Shown piece by piece: positions 46,583 to 57,475 of a DNA stretch of 64,000 bases. A program made the position numbers and the translations under genes. The notes under the pieces were generated by a model. The model worked only from the letters and a program-made list of their open reading frames with translations, ran no database searches and was not told the origin of the DNA. Numbering within the stretch: the stretch's first letter is position 1; every line of letters begins with the position of its first letter. The stretch covers positions 24,016,501-24,080,500 of the forward strand of contig OY821786.1 in NCBI GenBank assembly GCA_963682175.1, read 5' to 3'. Source of the stretch: Triglochin maritima. Its lineage: Eukaryota; Streptophyta; Magnoliopsida; Alismatales; Juncaginaceae.

Positions 46583-46744
46583 ACTAGCACTAGTCAATGT
46601 AATATTTACTTTTCTGAATGTGAACTGCTCGCACCAGAGTAGTTCCTAGCACTTCATTGTATGCTCTTTTGGCGTGTACGTTTATTGAGGCATCAATATA
46701 TTTAGCGGCTCTGCCGAGACCATCCTTTTACTTTGCAAAAAAAA
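46583..46744 (+). mobile_element. 5'-truncated LINE 3' end (162 bp), copy 2
   Basis: Starts ACTAGCACTAGTCAATG, ends CATCCTTTTACTTTGC plus poly(A). It differs from 33841-34001 at only a handful of bases and has matching satellite on both sides, so the pair arose by duplication of one insertion. Confidence 0.9.
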
Positions 46745-48602
46745 GGAGAGTGAGTACTAAAGAGAAGGACAGAAGGAAAAAAAGAGAAGGAGATGGAGAA
46801 GGCGAGGGGTAGAGACGGAGAAAGAAAGAGAGGGATAAGGAGAAGTAGAAAACGAGGGAGAAGGAGATGTAGAGGGTTAGAAAGAGTGAAGGAGCAGAGA
46901 GAGAAGGAGATGGAAAATGAGAAGAAGAAAAAGGAGAGAGGAGAAGGAGAGAGAGGGAGTGATGGAGAAGGAGATGGAGAGAGGAGGAGAGATCGACAGA
47001 GGAGGGAGAGCAGGAAGGAGGAAGGAGGGAGGAAGGAGGAGAAGGAGACGGAGAGGGGAGAGAGAGGTGAGAGAGAGGAGGGATAGAAGGAAAAGGAGGT
47101 GAAGGAGAAGGAGAAGGGGAGAGAGAGAAGGGAGAGGGAGAGGGAGAAAGGAGAGATGGAGAAAGATAAGTAGAGAGAACCATAGAGAAGGAGAGAGAGG
47201 GAGTAAGATGGAGAAGGAGAGAGTGAATTAGAATGAGAAGAAGATAGAGGAGAGAGAGAAGGAGTCCTCGATTTAAAGGAAAGGAGAGAGAGAAAGAGAG
47301 GAGGAGGAGAAGAAGAAATAAGGAATGGGAGAAACAGTGAGAGAAAGGGGAGAGAGTGTGTAATTGAGCTATATCCAGTAATACAAGTAGATGGAGAGAA
47401 GGAAGAGGAGACTGGAATTGTAGAAGAAGGAGAGAAGGAAAGAGAGAGAGGAAGGAGAAGTAGAGACCAGTGGTAAGAAAAGAGAGAAATATAGAGAAGG
47501 AGAGAGAAGGGCGAGAGAGAAAGAGAGAAGGAGAATGGAGGAGAAGGGGAAAAAGAGAGAGGATGAGAGACAAAGAGAGAGGAGAGTGATAAGGAGGAGA
47601 ACGAGAGGAGTGAGAGAGAGTGAAGGTGATGTTGAGGAAAAGAAGAGGGAGGAGGAGAGAGGTGAGAGAGAGAAGGAGAGAGAGGAGGAAGAGAAGGAGA
47701 GAGAGGAAGGGGATGAGGAGGTGAACAAAAGAGAGGACAAGGAGAAAGGGAAGCAGAACGACAGAGAGAAAAGGAGAAGGGGAGAGTGGAGAGAGGGAAG
47801 GATAAGGGGAGCAAGAAGGTAGGAGACTGAGAAGAGTCAGAGTGGAAGAGATGAGAGATGAAGAACGATGAGAGAGGAGGAAAGAGAGAGAGAAGCAGGA
47901 GACAAAGAGCGAGAGAGTAAGATAGAGTGAGGGAGGAGGGGAGAGAGAGAAGGAAAAGGACAGATAGGTGGAGGGTGATGGAGGAGGGAAGGAGGGAGAA
48001 GGAGAGAGAGAGAGAGAAAGAGCAGAGATGGGATGAAGATAGAGAGATGCAATGGGTGAAGGAGAGAGAAGGAGAAGGGGAGACAGAGAGAATGGAGTGG
48101 GAGGGGGAGAGGGAGAGGGGAGAGATGGAGAAAGAGAAGTAGAGAGAACCATGGAGAAAAGGTGAAGGGGAGAGTGGAGAGAAGATAAGGAGAGAGGGAA
48201 GGACAAGGGGAGCAAGAGGGTAGGAGACCGAGAAGGAGTCAGAGTGGAATAGAGGAGAGATCAAGATAGAGGAGAGAGGAGGAAGAAGAGAGAGAAGAAG
48301 GAGACGGAGACGGAGAGTGAGAGAGTAAGATAAAGTGAGAGAAGGAAAAGGAGAGAGAAGTAAAGGGAGATGGAGGAGGTGAGGGGTAGAGAAAGAAGGA
48401 GAAAGAAAGAAAGGGATAAGGAGAAGGAGAAGGAGAGAATGAGATGAAGAGGGTTAGAAAAAGTGAAGAAGCAGAGAGGGAAGGAGAAGAAAAAGACAAG
48501 AAGAAAAAATAGAGAGCAGAAGGAGAGAGAGGGAGTGAAGGAGTGAAGGAGATGGAGAGAGGAGATGGAGATTGGATGAGGAGAGAACGACAGAGGAGGG
48601 AG
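46745..48602 (+). repeat. Polypurine satellite, segment 4
   Basis: GGAGTCCTCGATTTAAAG at 47261, GACCAGTGGTAAGAAG at 47465 and GCAGAGATGGGATG at 48022. It ends in the GACAGAGGAGGGAG landmark, split by the gypsy insertion. The 47350-47800 part matches 34580-35040 closely, including 'gtaattgagctatat', which other monomers lack. Confidence 0.9.
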
Positions 48603-48970
48603 TGATTGACATCATTTCATGCTTATATTTGTATCTTATATCCATTATCTTTCACCTAAACAATGCTATGTAACGAGTTTTTTGTTTACTTTTCAGGAAT
48701 AAATAGGTTTGAAGAGTAGAAACATAAAATGACCCAAAAGCAGGGAAAAAGGACTGAATTGTGAGACCTAGGGACTAAGATGCAAGGGAGAAGGACCTGA
48801 ACGTAAGACCAAAGGACCAAAGAGCAAAACAAAATACTCCACACCATCGTGGGGAGTATTTTGGCAATTCTATTCGGGTCGGAGCTCCAGAAAGCAAAGC
48901 AGATGCATCAAAGATCACCAAAGACATCCAGAAAAGCCCAGAAGAAACCTTAGCCAGATCCGAACCATAT

Positions 48971-49010
48971 AGACCGCCAATTGGTGGTCCAAGACCGCAA
49001 TTGGCGGTCT
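48971..49010. other. Tandem GACCGCCAATTGGYGGTC palindromes in 5' LTR
   Basis: AGACCGCCAATTGGTGGTCC is followed by AAGACCGCAATTGGCGGTCT. The 3' LTR has only one copy (56079-56098), which accounts for most of the 24-bp length difference between the LTRs. Confidence 0.9.
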
Positions 49011-49129
49011 GTTTTGGCCCAAATCAGCTAAGATTTTTGTGGGTCGCGTATTAGTGTGCATTTAGTCCATTTCTGGTATTTGTTTAGTCCCACATTGGGG
49101 GATTGTCCCGGATTACCTTTTTCTATGGC

Positions 49130-49137
49130 TATAAATA
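49130..49137 (+). promoter_or_regulatory. Putative TATA box of gypsy 5' LTR
   Basis: TATAAATA within 'ggctataaatagaactc', conserved at 56217-56224 in the 3' LTR. Confidence 0.65.
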
Positions 49138-50011
49138 GAACTCTTCACCTTCTATTGTAATCACTCCATATTTTGGGTGGCTATTCTTCCTACTAGAAGT
49201 GAGGCCTTGAAGCACACACTAAAGTAGTAGGATGCTACTTGAAATGTGAGTTATTTGTTAGTAAAAGTTTCTTCATTATGTTGTTTGTTTCTTGTTGTTT
49301 GTTTTACTTTGTTTAATTTCATTTCATTTGTTTTAGTAGCTTAGTTAATATGCTTTCTTTGCTTAGTTTAATAATTAGTGTAATGTGTAGTGAGTAGTTC
49401 CATCCCCTTTGGGGGGTGGAGTAGATGTTCATACATGCATTAGAGAATGGAATGAATGATTTATTTACAATGTGTTGATAAAACATGAATGCATGCTTGC
49501 TTGTTTAGGATAGAATTTATAACTTGATGAGTTTTGCCAAAATGATTAGACACCTCTCATGCTTGTTTAGGTTCTGAAATAAACAACTTGCATATGTAAA
49601 TGTTAATCAACTAAGTTGGTGAATAGATTGATAGGTTTTGCCATAACATTTAGACACTTCCTATGCATGATAACACCACCTTCATTTGTGCTTAAAGAAT
49701 GTGTTCAACACCCACCTCTTTGCATGTGTGCACTCACTCCACCCCTTAGGGGTTTTCCACTTATGTATTCCAGCACTCTTCTTTCATTCTTAGTTAAGTT
49801 TTAGTTAATCGTTTGTTGCTTTCTTTCACATTTCGTATTTCGTAGTGTAGCGTAGCGTAGAGTAGCATACTCAACTATCTTCTCCATTTTTCTCGCCACT
49901 TGATTTCGTGCAAACGAGAGGCTGCTCACCTCCCTGAGGACGACCCGTATTTGCCACCGCTTCAACGCGGCCGTGCACTTGCGGTTAAATTAAAACGTTC
50001 AATCAAGTTTT

Positions 50012-50029
50012 TGGCGCCGTTGCCGGGGA
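50012..50029 (+). other. Gypsy primer-binding site
   Basis: TGGCGCCGTTGCCGGGGA, six bases after the LTR end. Identical to the minus-strand site at 6311-6328. Confidence 0.92.
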
Positions 50030-51214
50030 GGTGTCAGTCCAGACTCTTGTTTGGACGATTCGAGTGGATTTAATTTTTGTCTTGTAGTTTTCTTTGTCTC
50101 AGGAGACTCAAATTGAGAAGGGGAAGCATCTCGTGAAGTTTGGAGGCGAACTGAGAGAAGAAGAGCGCCAATCAGCAGTTTGAGACCGCCAACTGGCGGT
50201 CTGGTAATTTCTGTTCACCTCTGAATTTCTGTGGAGTATTTCTTTATCTGATATAGTGATCTGGGACTCAATTTGGCATGTTTTGACTTATAGGTTGTTC
50301 CAGATCAATAATCAAACCTCCTTTAAGCAACTTGGACCCTAAAACCCAAATTAAAAGATTAGGCATTCTTTTTGTTTAGGTCATGCATCATGTATGTGAC
50401 TTAGGCATATAGATTGTCTTTTATTTTAGCTTTATTTTCAGTTGCTGAGTGCTGCGTGAGATACGCACCTTCTACTCTCATTCATGCATTTCGTATGAAC
50501 ATGCATTAGTTAGTAGGAAGTGCATTGAAACAAGTGTGAGTTGAGCGTTTGTTTGGAGAGTTGATTGCTTGATTAGGACTCCAAAATGCTACTAAGGAGG
50601 GGATGTCCCATAAAAGATAAGGTGGGGGATTTCATCACCCTTTCCTTCACCCCCACAAACCACACTAATCAAGAGCCTAATTTTTAAAATCAAGTAGACA
50701 TTGGCCCTAAGGATTTTGGGCGCATTAGAAGAGTGATCCGGTCCCGACCGTCATGACCTGATCGGCGTTGCCCACTTTGTCGATAGTACGAGAGACGAGA
50801 TCTCTGGATCTTGGCTCACTTGTTGGGCTTTGTGGTCCTCGTCGTAGGGAGGTGAGGCGTGTTGAGGCCGTGTGACCTCGTAGTTAGGCGTCGTCTAGCT
50901 GTAAGGACCTATAGCGACCTTAGGATTGCTTGAGCCTTGTTTGCTTGTGTGCTTCTACCTGTACCCATTCGTCGTAGCATAAGGACTTCTTCCCTTCTCT
51001 CCTGAGTCATTCTTTCTCTCCTGTGTTCCCCCGTCTTCTCCTCTACGCACATTCTTTATTAAAAAAAAGTTTTGGTTTGTGTGTGTGCACCTTTGTGCAT
51101 GCTTTCGTGGACACGAGACGAGAGGGTCGTTTGACGAGGAGCGTTGTCAATCCGGCTTCGGTAATTGATTTCTCGACGCCTTCCTCCTCTTGTGTGACAC
51201 ACAGGCCGAGTTCA
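50030..51214 (+). other. Gypsy 5' leader
   Basis: No coding domain. It contains GACCGCCAACTGGCGGTC (50183-50200) and blocks shared with 5251-6310. The gag frame is open from 51023, but the family-like start MAANF is at 51215. Confidence 0.8.
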
Positions 51215-53007
51215 ATGGCTGCTAATTTCCGTGAGGAGCAGCTGCTGGACCCACCTGTTCGACCTGTTCTTCCTGTCGTCGTTCCCATACCTCTCCGTGA
51301 TCGATGCTACCCGAGCCGTACTGCTCTACCGTCATGCATCGTATTGCCAGAGGCTAATGGGAACCATTTTGAGGTTAAGCCTCAGTTTATCTCCATGCTC
51401 CCTCATTTCACTGGGAAAGGTGACCCCTATATCTTTCTCAGGGAATTTGAGGAGGTCTGTGTTATGTTCAAGCTGCAACAACTTAGCACAGACTCCATCC
51501 ATCTTAGGCTTGTCCCCTTTGCGCTGAAGGATGACGCCAAAAAGTGGTTGTATAGCAACCAGGTGAATTCCTTTAGGACTTGGGATGAGTTTCAATCTGT
51601 ATTCCTCAAGAAATACTTTCCAAATCATCAGACTCAAAAATTGAGGAACGAAATCAATTCGTTCTATCAACTTGAGACCGAGACGTTTCATGCATATCTA
51701 GAGAGGTTCAAGGAGCTACTTTCCGCATGCCCTCACCATGGCATTGAGTTGTGGCGTCTTTGTCAGATTGTTTACGAGGGTCTTCACATCCCATCCCGAA
51801 CGCTCCTTGAGTCCATGTGTCAAGGAGAGTTCTTGGGAAAGGATGAAAGGGAGGCATAGGCTTTCCTAGAAGACCTTGCTGAGAAAACAATGCAATGGGA
51901 GAGTGTAAGGGAACCACCTGTATTATCTAGTATAGGAGCAAGGATCGCGAATGCAAACTTGACTAGATCGGGTGCCGCATTTGCTATCGATACCACTATG
52001 GCCACGGAGGCACGCATGGCGGCCTTAATTCGCCGTATGGATTCGATTGAGCTCCTAAACCAACAAAGTGCACCTCACATGTCCACATCTGGTCGAGTTC
52101 CCTGTCATTCAAGTGGTAGGATAGGTCATGTAGAAAGCGAGTGTGTGTCCATTCCTCCTGAGATGGAATGTGTCAACGCCATCTAAGACAGAGCTAGGAA
52201 TGACCCATACTCATCATCTTATAATCCTGGATGGAGGAACCACCCCAATTTTTCATGGAACCAAAATAATGCCCCGGGTGGTCCTTCAAACTCCTCTCGA
52301 CCACCTAACCAATCATACCAACCTCCCATGCATGCACAATCTTATCAGCCACCCCAAGCTCCAATCACCAATCAATCGGGTTTCCCAAATCCCAATAATA
52401 TGGAAACCCGATTCAATTCGCTTGAGACCTTGACTCGTGGACTTGAAAACTCAATGAATTTTTTTATGTCAACCACAAGTCAAGTTCTCACTTCAAATCA
52501 GCAGACCATCAAATCTCTAGAGCTTCAGATGGGCCAATTGGCTCAGTCTGTACATGAAAGAGAGAGAGGGTCTTTTCCTAGCCAGCCTGAGGCTAACCCC
52601 CGCATGTACCAACAACAACACATGCAAAATGAGAACGTGGTACCTCGGGGGAGGCAAGTGAACCATGTGGAGGAACCTGTGCACCATGTCAATTCCATTG
52701 TGACCTTAAGGAATGGAAAGCAGGTTGACAATCACATTTCATTGCCACCACCACCATCTATGCACCCCCTCAAGGGGAATGGTGGTGAAGAAGAGGCTGA
52801 GGGTGAGGGTAATACACCAACGCCTCCTTCTCAGGCACTGCAGAAAACCTACCAGCCAAAAGTTCCCTATCCAAGTAGGTTAACCAAAAAGCAGAGTGAC
52901 ACAATGGACAAGATATTAGAGGTGTTTAAGAAAGTTAAGGTTGACATCCCCTTGTTGGATGTCATCCAACAAATACCTCAATATGCCAAAGTGTTGAAGG
53001 ATCTCTG
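51215..53007 (+). pseudogene. Gypsy gag (Athila/Tat-like), three in-frame stops
   Basis: One reading frame begins MAANFREEQLLDPP at 51215. The capsid part has 'FISMLPHFTGKGDPYIFLRE', 'FEEVCVMFKLQQL', 'DDAKKWLYSNQVNSF', 'FLKKYFPNHQTQKLRNEI', 'ETFHAYLERFKELLSACPHH' and 'RTLLESMCQGEF'. A worn zinc knuckle, 'CHSSGRIGHVESEC', lies near 52100. Then comes the Athila-style 'NPGWRNHPNFSW' stretch and a Gln/Asn-rich region with 'LELQMGQLAQSVHERERG'. Stops TAG (51857), TAA (52184) and TGA (53006) are single-base changes in an otherwise kept frame, so decay is recent. Gag would form particles that package the element's RNA. Confidence 0.9.
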
Positions 53008-53047
53008 AACAACCAAGAGGAATACCAATGTTCCTAAGAAAGCATTC

Positions 53048-53614
53048 TTGGCTGCAAATGTAAGCTCACTTTTGTCGAATCCTGCCTACACAAAATACAA
53101 GGACCCTGGGTGTCCTACTATTCAGTGTACGATAGGGGACACTAGCATGAGTAATGTTTTTCTTGATTTAGGATCAACGGTCAACCTCCTTCCATTTTCT
53201 GTCTATCAACAGTTAAATTTGGGAGAATTGAAACCAACTAAGATCACCCTCCAATTGGTGGATAGATCTATTCGTATTCCAAAGGGGATTATCGAGGACG
53301 TGCTTATCAAAGTTGGAGATTTTATATTTCCAGTCAATTTTGTCGTCCTCGATACCAATCCTGTTGCGAACACCCACTCTCAAATACCTTTGATTTTGGG
53401 TAGACCATTTCTGGCAACTTTCAATGCCTTAATTAATTGTAGAAATGGTCTCATGAAGCTTTCATTCGGTAACATGAGTGCCGAGTTTCATATGTTCAAC
53501 TCTGGTAGGCAACAGGAGCCCATTGATCAACCTTTAAATCTAAATCTCATCCGCCAATTGGATAAAGCACCACAAAATCAACGAACACCCTTTAACACCA
53601 ATGCAATCCATTGA
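53048..53614 (+). pseudogene. Gypsy aspartic protease domain
   Basis: Same frame as gag. 'TIQCTIGDTSMSNVFLDLGS' carries the active-site motif as DLGS, followed by 'TVNLLPFSVYQQLNLGEL', 'TLQLVDRSIRIPKGIIEDVL', 'FVVLDTNP' and 'IPLILGRPFLATFNALINCR'. These are the family landmarks of the Athila/Tat retropepsin. The domain itself is unbroken. It is cut off from gag by the stop at 53006 and ends at TGA 53612. Confidence 0.88.
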
Positions 53615-54200
53615 GAATGTTTCTGGGCCCAGCGAAAACTCATTGCATGTCTTTGCAATGCAATAGAGTGAGCTGGCATCAAACATAAATGTCCAAAAGG
53701 AGTGTTCGTTGCATGATTCAGTTGAGATTACTAGTGAGAGTGAGACACCTCACTATATGCCTTACCAGAAGGTGTCTCTACCTCATGTCCCATGACCATT
53801 GAGCCATTTGAGCTTCATATTGACTCCAACAAGGACCCACCTGTAACCGAGCTTATGCTTGATGATCTAAATGATGTGGGAGGTCCTTGTTGGATGACTT
53901 GGGGAGAAGCCCCATTCTCAGTGATGCAGGTCTGCTGCATCCATCGAATGAGCTTGAGGAACTCATTCCGATGCACCCACCTATTGGTTGGAGGGTTTTG
54001 TTCGATGAGCAACTAAACCCTAGTGAGGCAACACAACTTCATTCTTTGTTTCCCACACCCAACCAATATCATGAGGGGTTCGAGCCTTTCAGCTTTGACC
54101 TTTCACCCCTCATGACACCTCATAGTACCAGTGAAGTTTGCCCATCTCGGCAAGTCTATGGTCCTCATAACTCGATGTTCTCATTTGATGTTCCTTGACC
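53615..54200 (+). other. Post-protease remnant without pol domains
   Basis: Contains 'EPFELHIDSNKDPPVTELML' in the gag frame and then, shifted, 'LIPMHPPIGWRVLFDEQLNP'. I see no RT, RNase H or integrase motif. It may be a residual linker before the place where pol was lost. Confidence 0.6.
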
Positions 54201-55695
54201 AAATGATTATGAGAATGTCTTGGTTGATGTATATATCTTGTAAAGAAACAAAAAAATAAAAAAAGTACAATAAAAGACTCTATGAGCGAGCATTGATTGT
54301 TGTTGGCCCCAACCCTTGTGTACTTGGGTCCCATTTCTTCATGTATTTGTCTCCCTTCTTCAGTATCTCACAGGTTTTGAGGGAATTCGGGTTTGTGTCC
54401 ATCACTATAACCATGAACTTCCTGTTGTGCTCAATGTTGGTGAGATCTATTCTTTTTCATGCATAAATCCATGTAGTATCATGTTCACATTCATTGAGAA
54501 CAATGCGTGAAGTAGGTGTGGGGGGGTGTTTTACGTGTGTACATAGTTGAGTCTTTTTCCTTTGATTTCTTTTGTGTGTATTGATAGGGTCATGTTAGTG
54601 TGCTGCATTTAATATCGATATATCTGCTTGCCATGATCCTTGGGTGACTTGTATTCTTTTACTTGCCTAGTACTTTAAAATTTTCACATTTCTTTCAAAA
54701 TCTTCATATGTTTGCGAAAGAAAATGTTTTTGTAGGTTTTGCGTGTGTTTAGCATGTGCAAAACCGTTGAGAGGCAAAGTAAAAAGAAAGCTCCCAAAAT
54801 TGTGTTGAGTCGTTAGGATGCACCCCGGTTTTCCCTCGGGGGGCGTGTATTTATAGGGTTTCAGCACTCAAACATTTAAAGAAGTCCATCCTGAACCTAG
54901 TGAGTCAAATAATCTGTGTCTGTTAGTATAAGGAAGTTTGTCATAGTCAAGGGCCCTTAATCTCTTTTTGTGAAACTTAAGTGTAGGGGTTTTGGTTCCC
55001 ATGTTGATAAATGAATAAGTGGTGTTCTCTCTTTTTGCACGACTCCTATCACTCGGGAAAGTAGGTCTGAGGGGACTTTGTACCGGGTGCTTTCGAGTCA
55101 TCTGACTTGGGATGCACCGACCGAACTCCCGTTACACGGGTGGTAGGGATCGCCCTATGTGGAGATTTGGGGAAGGTGTACGTGATAGTGTAAGTCCTCA
55201 TAGGCAATGATGCACGAAACCTGACCCTGGGAGAATCAAACACCAACCAATAAAATGCTCCAAAGAAAAAGAAAAAAAAAGTGTCAAATAAGAACCAAAA
55301 TGGACTTTACACATTGTATCACATTCAGAAGTGAAGGTTGCCCATGTCTTTCACATATGTCCTTAACTAACTCTCACGAATAACTCATTAGGCTAGGTGT
55401 GTGGACCGATTACATATATAGAGTCGACCCGTAGTATTACCGCGTCCCATGATTGACAATATGAGTCCAACGAGTCGTGTAGCTAGATTGATTAATGCAT
55501 CTTGTTCGGATTTTGTGGGTGTATCCGCTGAAAATCCTCAGGAGACAACACTCCTCCTCCTTGGCGACAAGGAGATTTAACGGCTTGTTTCGCGTGCTAT
55601 GTGCAACCGTGATTCCTATGAAAGTGAGTTAGCATTTCTTGTTTTTTTTCGTATGCTTTTTCCTTTCTTTGTTTTGCTCGGGAGTAGCAAAAGTT
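54201..55695 (+). other. Gypsy 3' noncoding region
   Basis: Includes the Athila-style block 'attgagaacaatgcgtgaag' then TAGGTGTGGGGGGGTG near 54490-54530, which looks like a second, internal PPT-like site. No gene recognised. Confidence 0.7.
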
Positions 55696-55706
55696 AGGTG
55701 TGGGGG
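55696..55706 (+). other. Gypsy polypurine tract
   Basis: AGGTGTGGGGG immediately upstream (4 bases) of the 3' LTR start. Confidence 0.8.
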
Positions 55707-55710
55707 TATT

Positions 55711-57089
55711 TGATTGACATCATTTAATGCTTATATTTGTATCTTATATCCATTATCTTTCACCTAAACAATGCTATGTAACGAGTTTTATGTTTAGTTT
55801 TCAGGAATAAATAGGTTTGAAGAGATGAAGCATAAAAGGACCCAAAAGCAGGGAAAAAGGACTGAATTGTGAGACCTGGGGACTAAGATGCAAGGGAGAA
55901 GGACCTGAACGTAAGACCAAAGCACCAAAGAGCAAAAGAAAATACTCCACACCATCATGGGGAGTATTTTGGCAATTCTATTCGGGTCGGAGCTCTAGAA
56001 AGCAAAGTAGATGCATCAAAGATCACCAATGACATCCAGAAAAGCCCAGAAGAAAACTTAGCGGGATCCAAACATATAGACCGCTAATTGGCGGTCTGTT
56101 TTGGCCCAAATCCGCTAAGATTTTGGTGGGTCGCGTATTTGTGTGTATTTAGTCCATTTCTTGTATTTGTTTAGTCCCACATCGGGGGATTGTCCCGGAT
56201 TGCCTTTTTCTAATGCTATAAATAGAACTCTTCACCTTCTATTGTAATCACTCCATATTTTGGGGGTTATTCTTCCTTATAGAAGTGAGGCCTTGAAGAA
56301 CACACTATAGTAGGAGGATGCTACTTGAAATGTGAGTCATTTGTTAATAAAAGTTTCTTCATTATGTTTATTTCTTGTTGTTTGTTTTACTTTGTTTAAT
56401 TTCATTTCATTAGTTTTAGTAGCTTAGTTAATATGCTTTCTTTGCTTAGTTTAATAATTAGTGTAATGTGTAGTGAGTAGTTCCATCCCCTTTGGGGGGT
56501 GGAGTAGATGTTCATACATGCATTAGAAAATGGAATGAATGCTTTATTTACAATGTGTTGATAAAACATGAATGCATTCTTGCTTGTTTAGGATAGAATT
56601 TATAACTTGATGAGTTTTGCCAAAATGATTAGACACCTTTCATGCTTGTTTAGGTTCTGAAATAAACAACTTGCATATGTAAATGTTAATCAACTAAGTT
56701 GGTGAAATAGATTGATAGGTTTTGCCATAACATTTAGACACTTCCTATGCATGATAACACCACCTTCATTTGTGCTTAAGGAATGTGTTCAAAACCCACC
56801 TCTTTGCATGTGTGCACTCACTCCACCCCTTAGGGGTTTTCCACTTCTGTATTCCAGCACTCTTCTTTCATTCTTAGTTAAGTTTTAGTTAATCGTTTGT
56901 TGCTTTCTTTCACATTTCGTATTTCGTAGTGTAGCGTAGCGTAGAGTAGCATACTCAACTATCTTCTCCATTTTTCTCGCCACATGATTTTGTGCAAACG
57001 AGAGGCTACTCACCTCCCTGAGGACAACCCGTATTTGCCACCGCTTCAATGCGGCCGTGCACTTGCGGTTAAATTAAAACGTATCAACA
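55711..57089 (+). repeat. 3' LTR of the gypsy element
   Basis: Starts TGATTGACATCATT and ends GTATCAACA. Nearly identical to 48603-50005 apart from a few indels. TATA box at 56217-56224, palindrome at 56079-56098. Confidence 0.92.
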
Positions 57090-57317
57090 TGGAGAGAGGG
57101 AAGTAGGAGAAGGAGAGGGAGAGGGGGGAGAGAGGTGACAGAAAGAAGGAGGGAGAGAGGAAAGAGAAGGTTAAGGAGAAGGAGAAGAGGAGAGAGAGAA
57201 GGGAGAGGGAGAGAGGAGAGATGGAGAAAGAGAAGTAGAGAGAACCACAGAGAATGAGAGAGTGGGAGATGGAGAGAGATAAGGAGGGAGTGAAATGGAG
57301 AAGGAGAGAGTGAATTA
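57090..57317 (+). repeat. Polypurine satellite, segment 5
   Basis: Continues the monomer split at 48602 ('agagggaagtaggagaagg') through the AGAGAACCACAGAGAATG landmark (57238) to GAGAGTGAATTA (57306-57317), where the ORF1-only LINE starts. Confidence 0.9.
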
Positions 57318-57475
57318 TAAAGGGGGGAGAGAGAAGAGGGAGTTAGTGAGAGAATCTCTGGAGAAATTGCTTTCTAGAGAGAGAAAGTTGAGGGAGGCAT
57401 GGTTCCTAGGGTTGCTAGGGCCATTTTCCCTCATTTTTCCACCTAAATCCTTCGTTTCTCGTTTTTTCTCTTGCT

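Larger units (their letters stand above)
48603..50005 (+). repeat. 5' LTR of the gypsy element
   Basis: Starts TGATTGACATCATT and ends TTCAATCA. A TATA box lies at 49130-49137, and paired palindromes at 48971-49010, one more than in the 3' LTR. It contains the same 'cgacccgtatttgccaccgc' end block as 6335-6400 (minus) and 57030. Confidence 0.92.
48603..57089 (+). mobile_element. Non-autonomous Ty3/gypsy element, Athila/Tat-like, 8.49 kb
   Basis: Two near-identical LTRs (1,403 and 1,379 bp), PBS, a 1.2-kb leader, gag-protease frame, 3' noncoding region and polypurine tract are all present in order on plus. No RT, RNase H or integrase motif is found in the 2.1 kb between protease and the 3' LTR, so the element depends on others for copying and integration. 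Flanking 5-mers GGGAG (48598-48602) and TGGAG (57090-57094) fit a TSD with one substitution, and the satellite landmark split by the insertion rejoins correctly. Confidence 0.9.
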
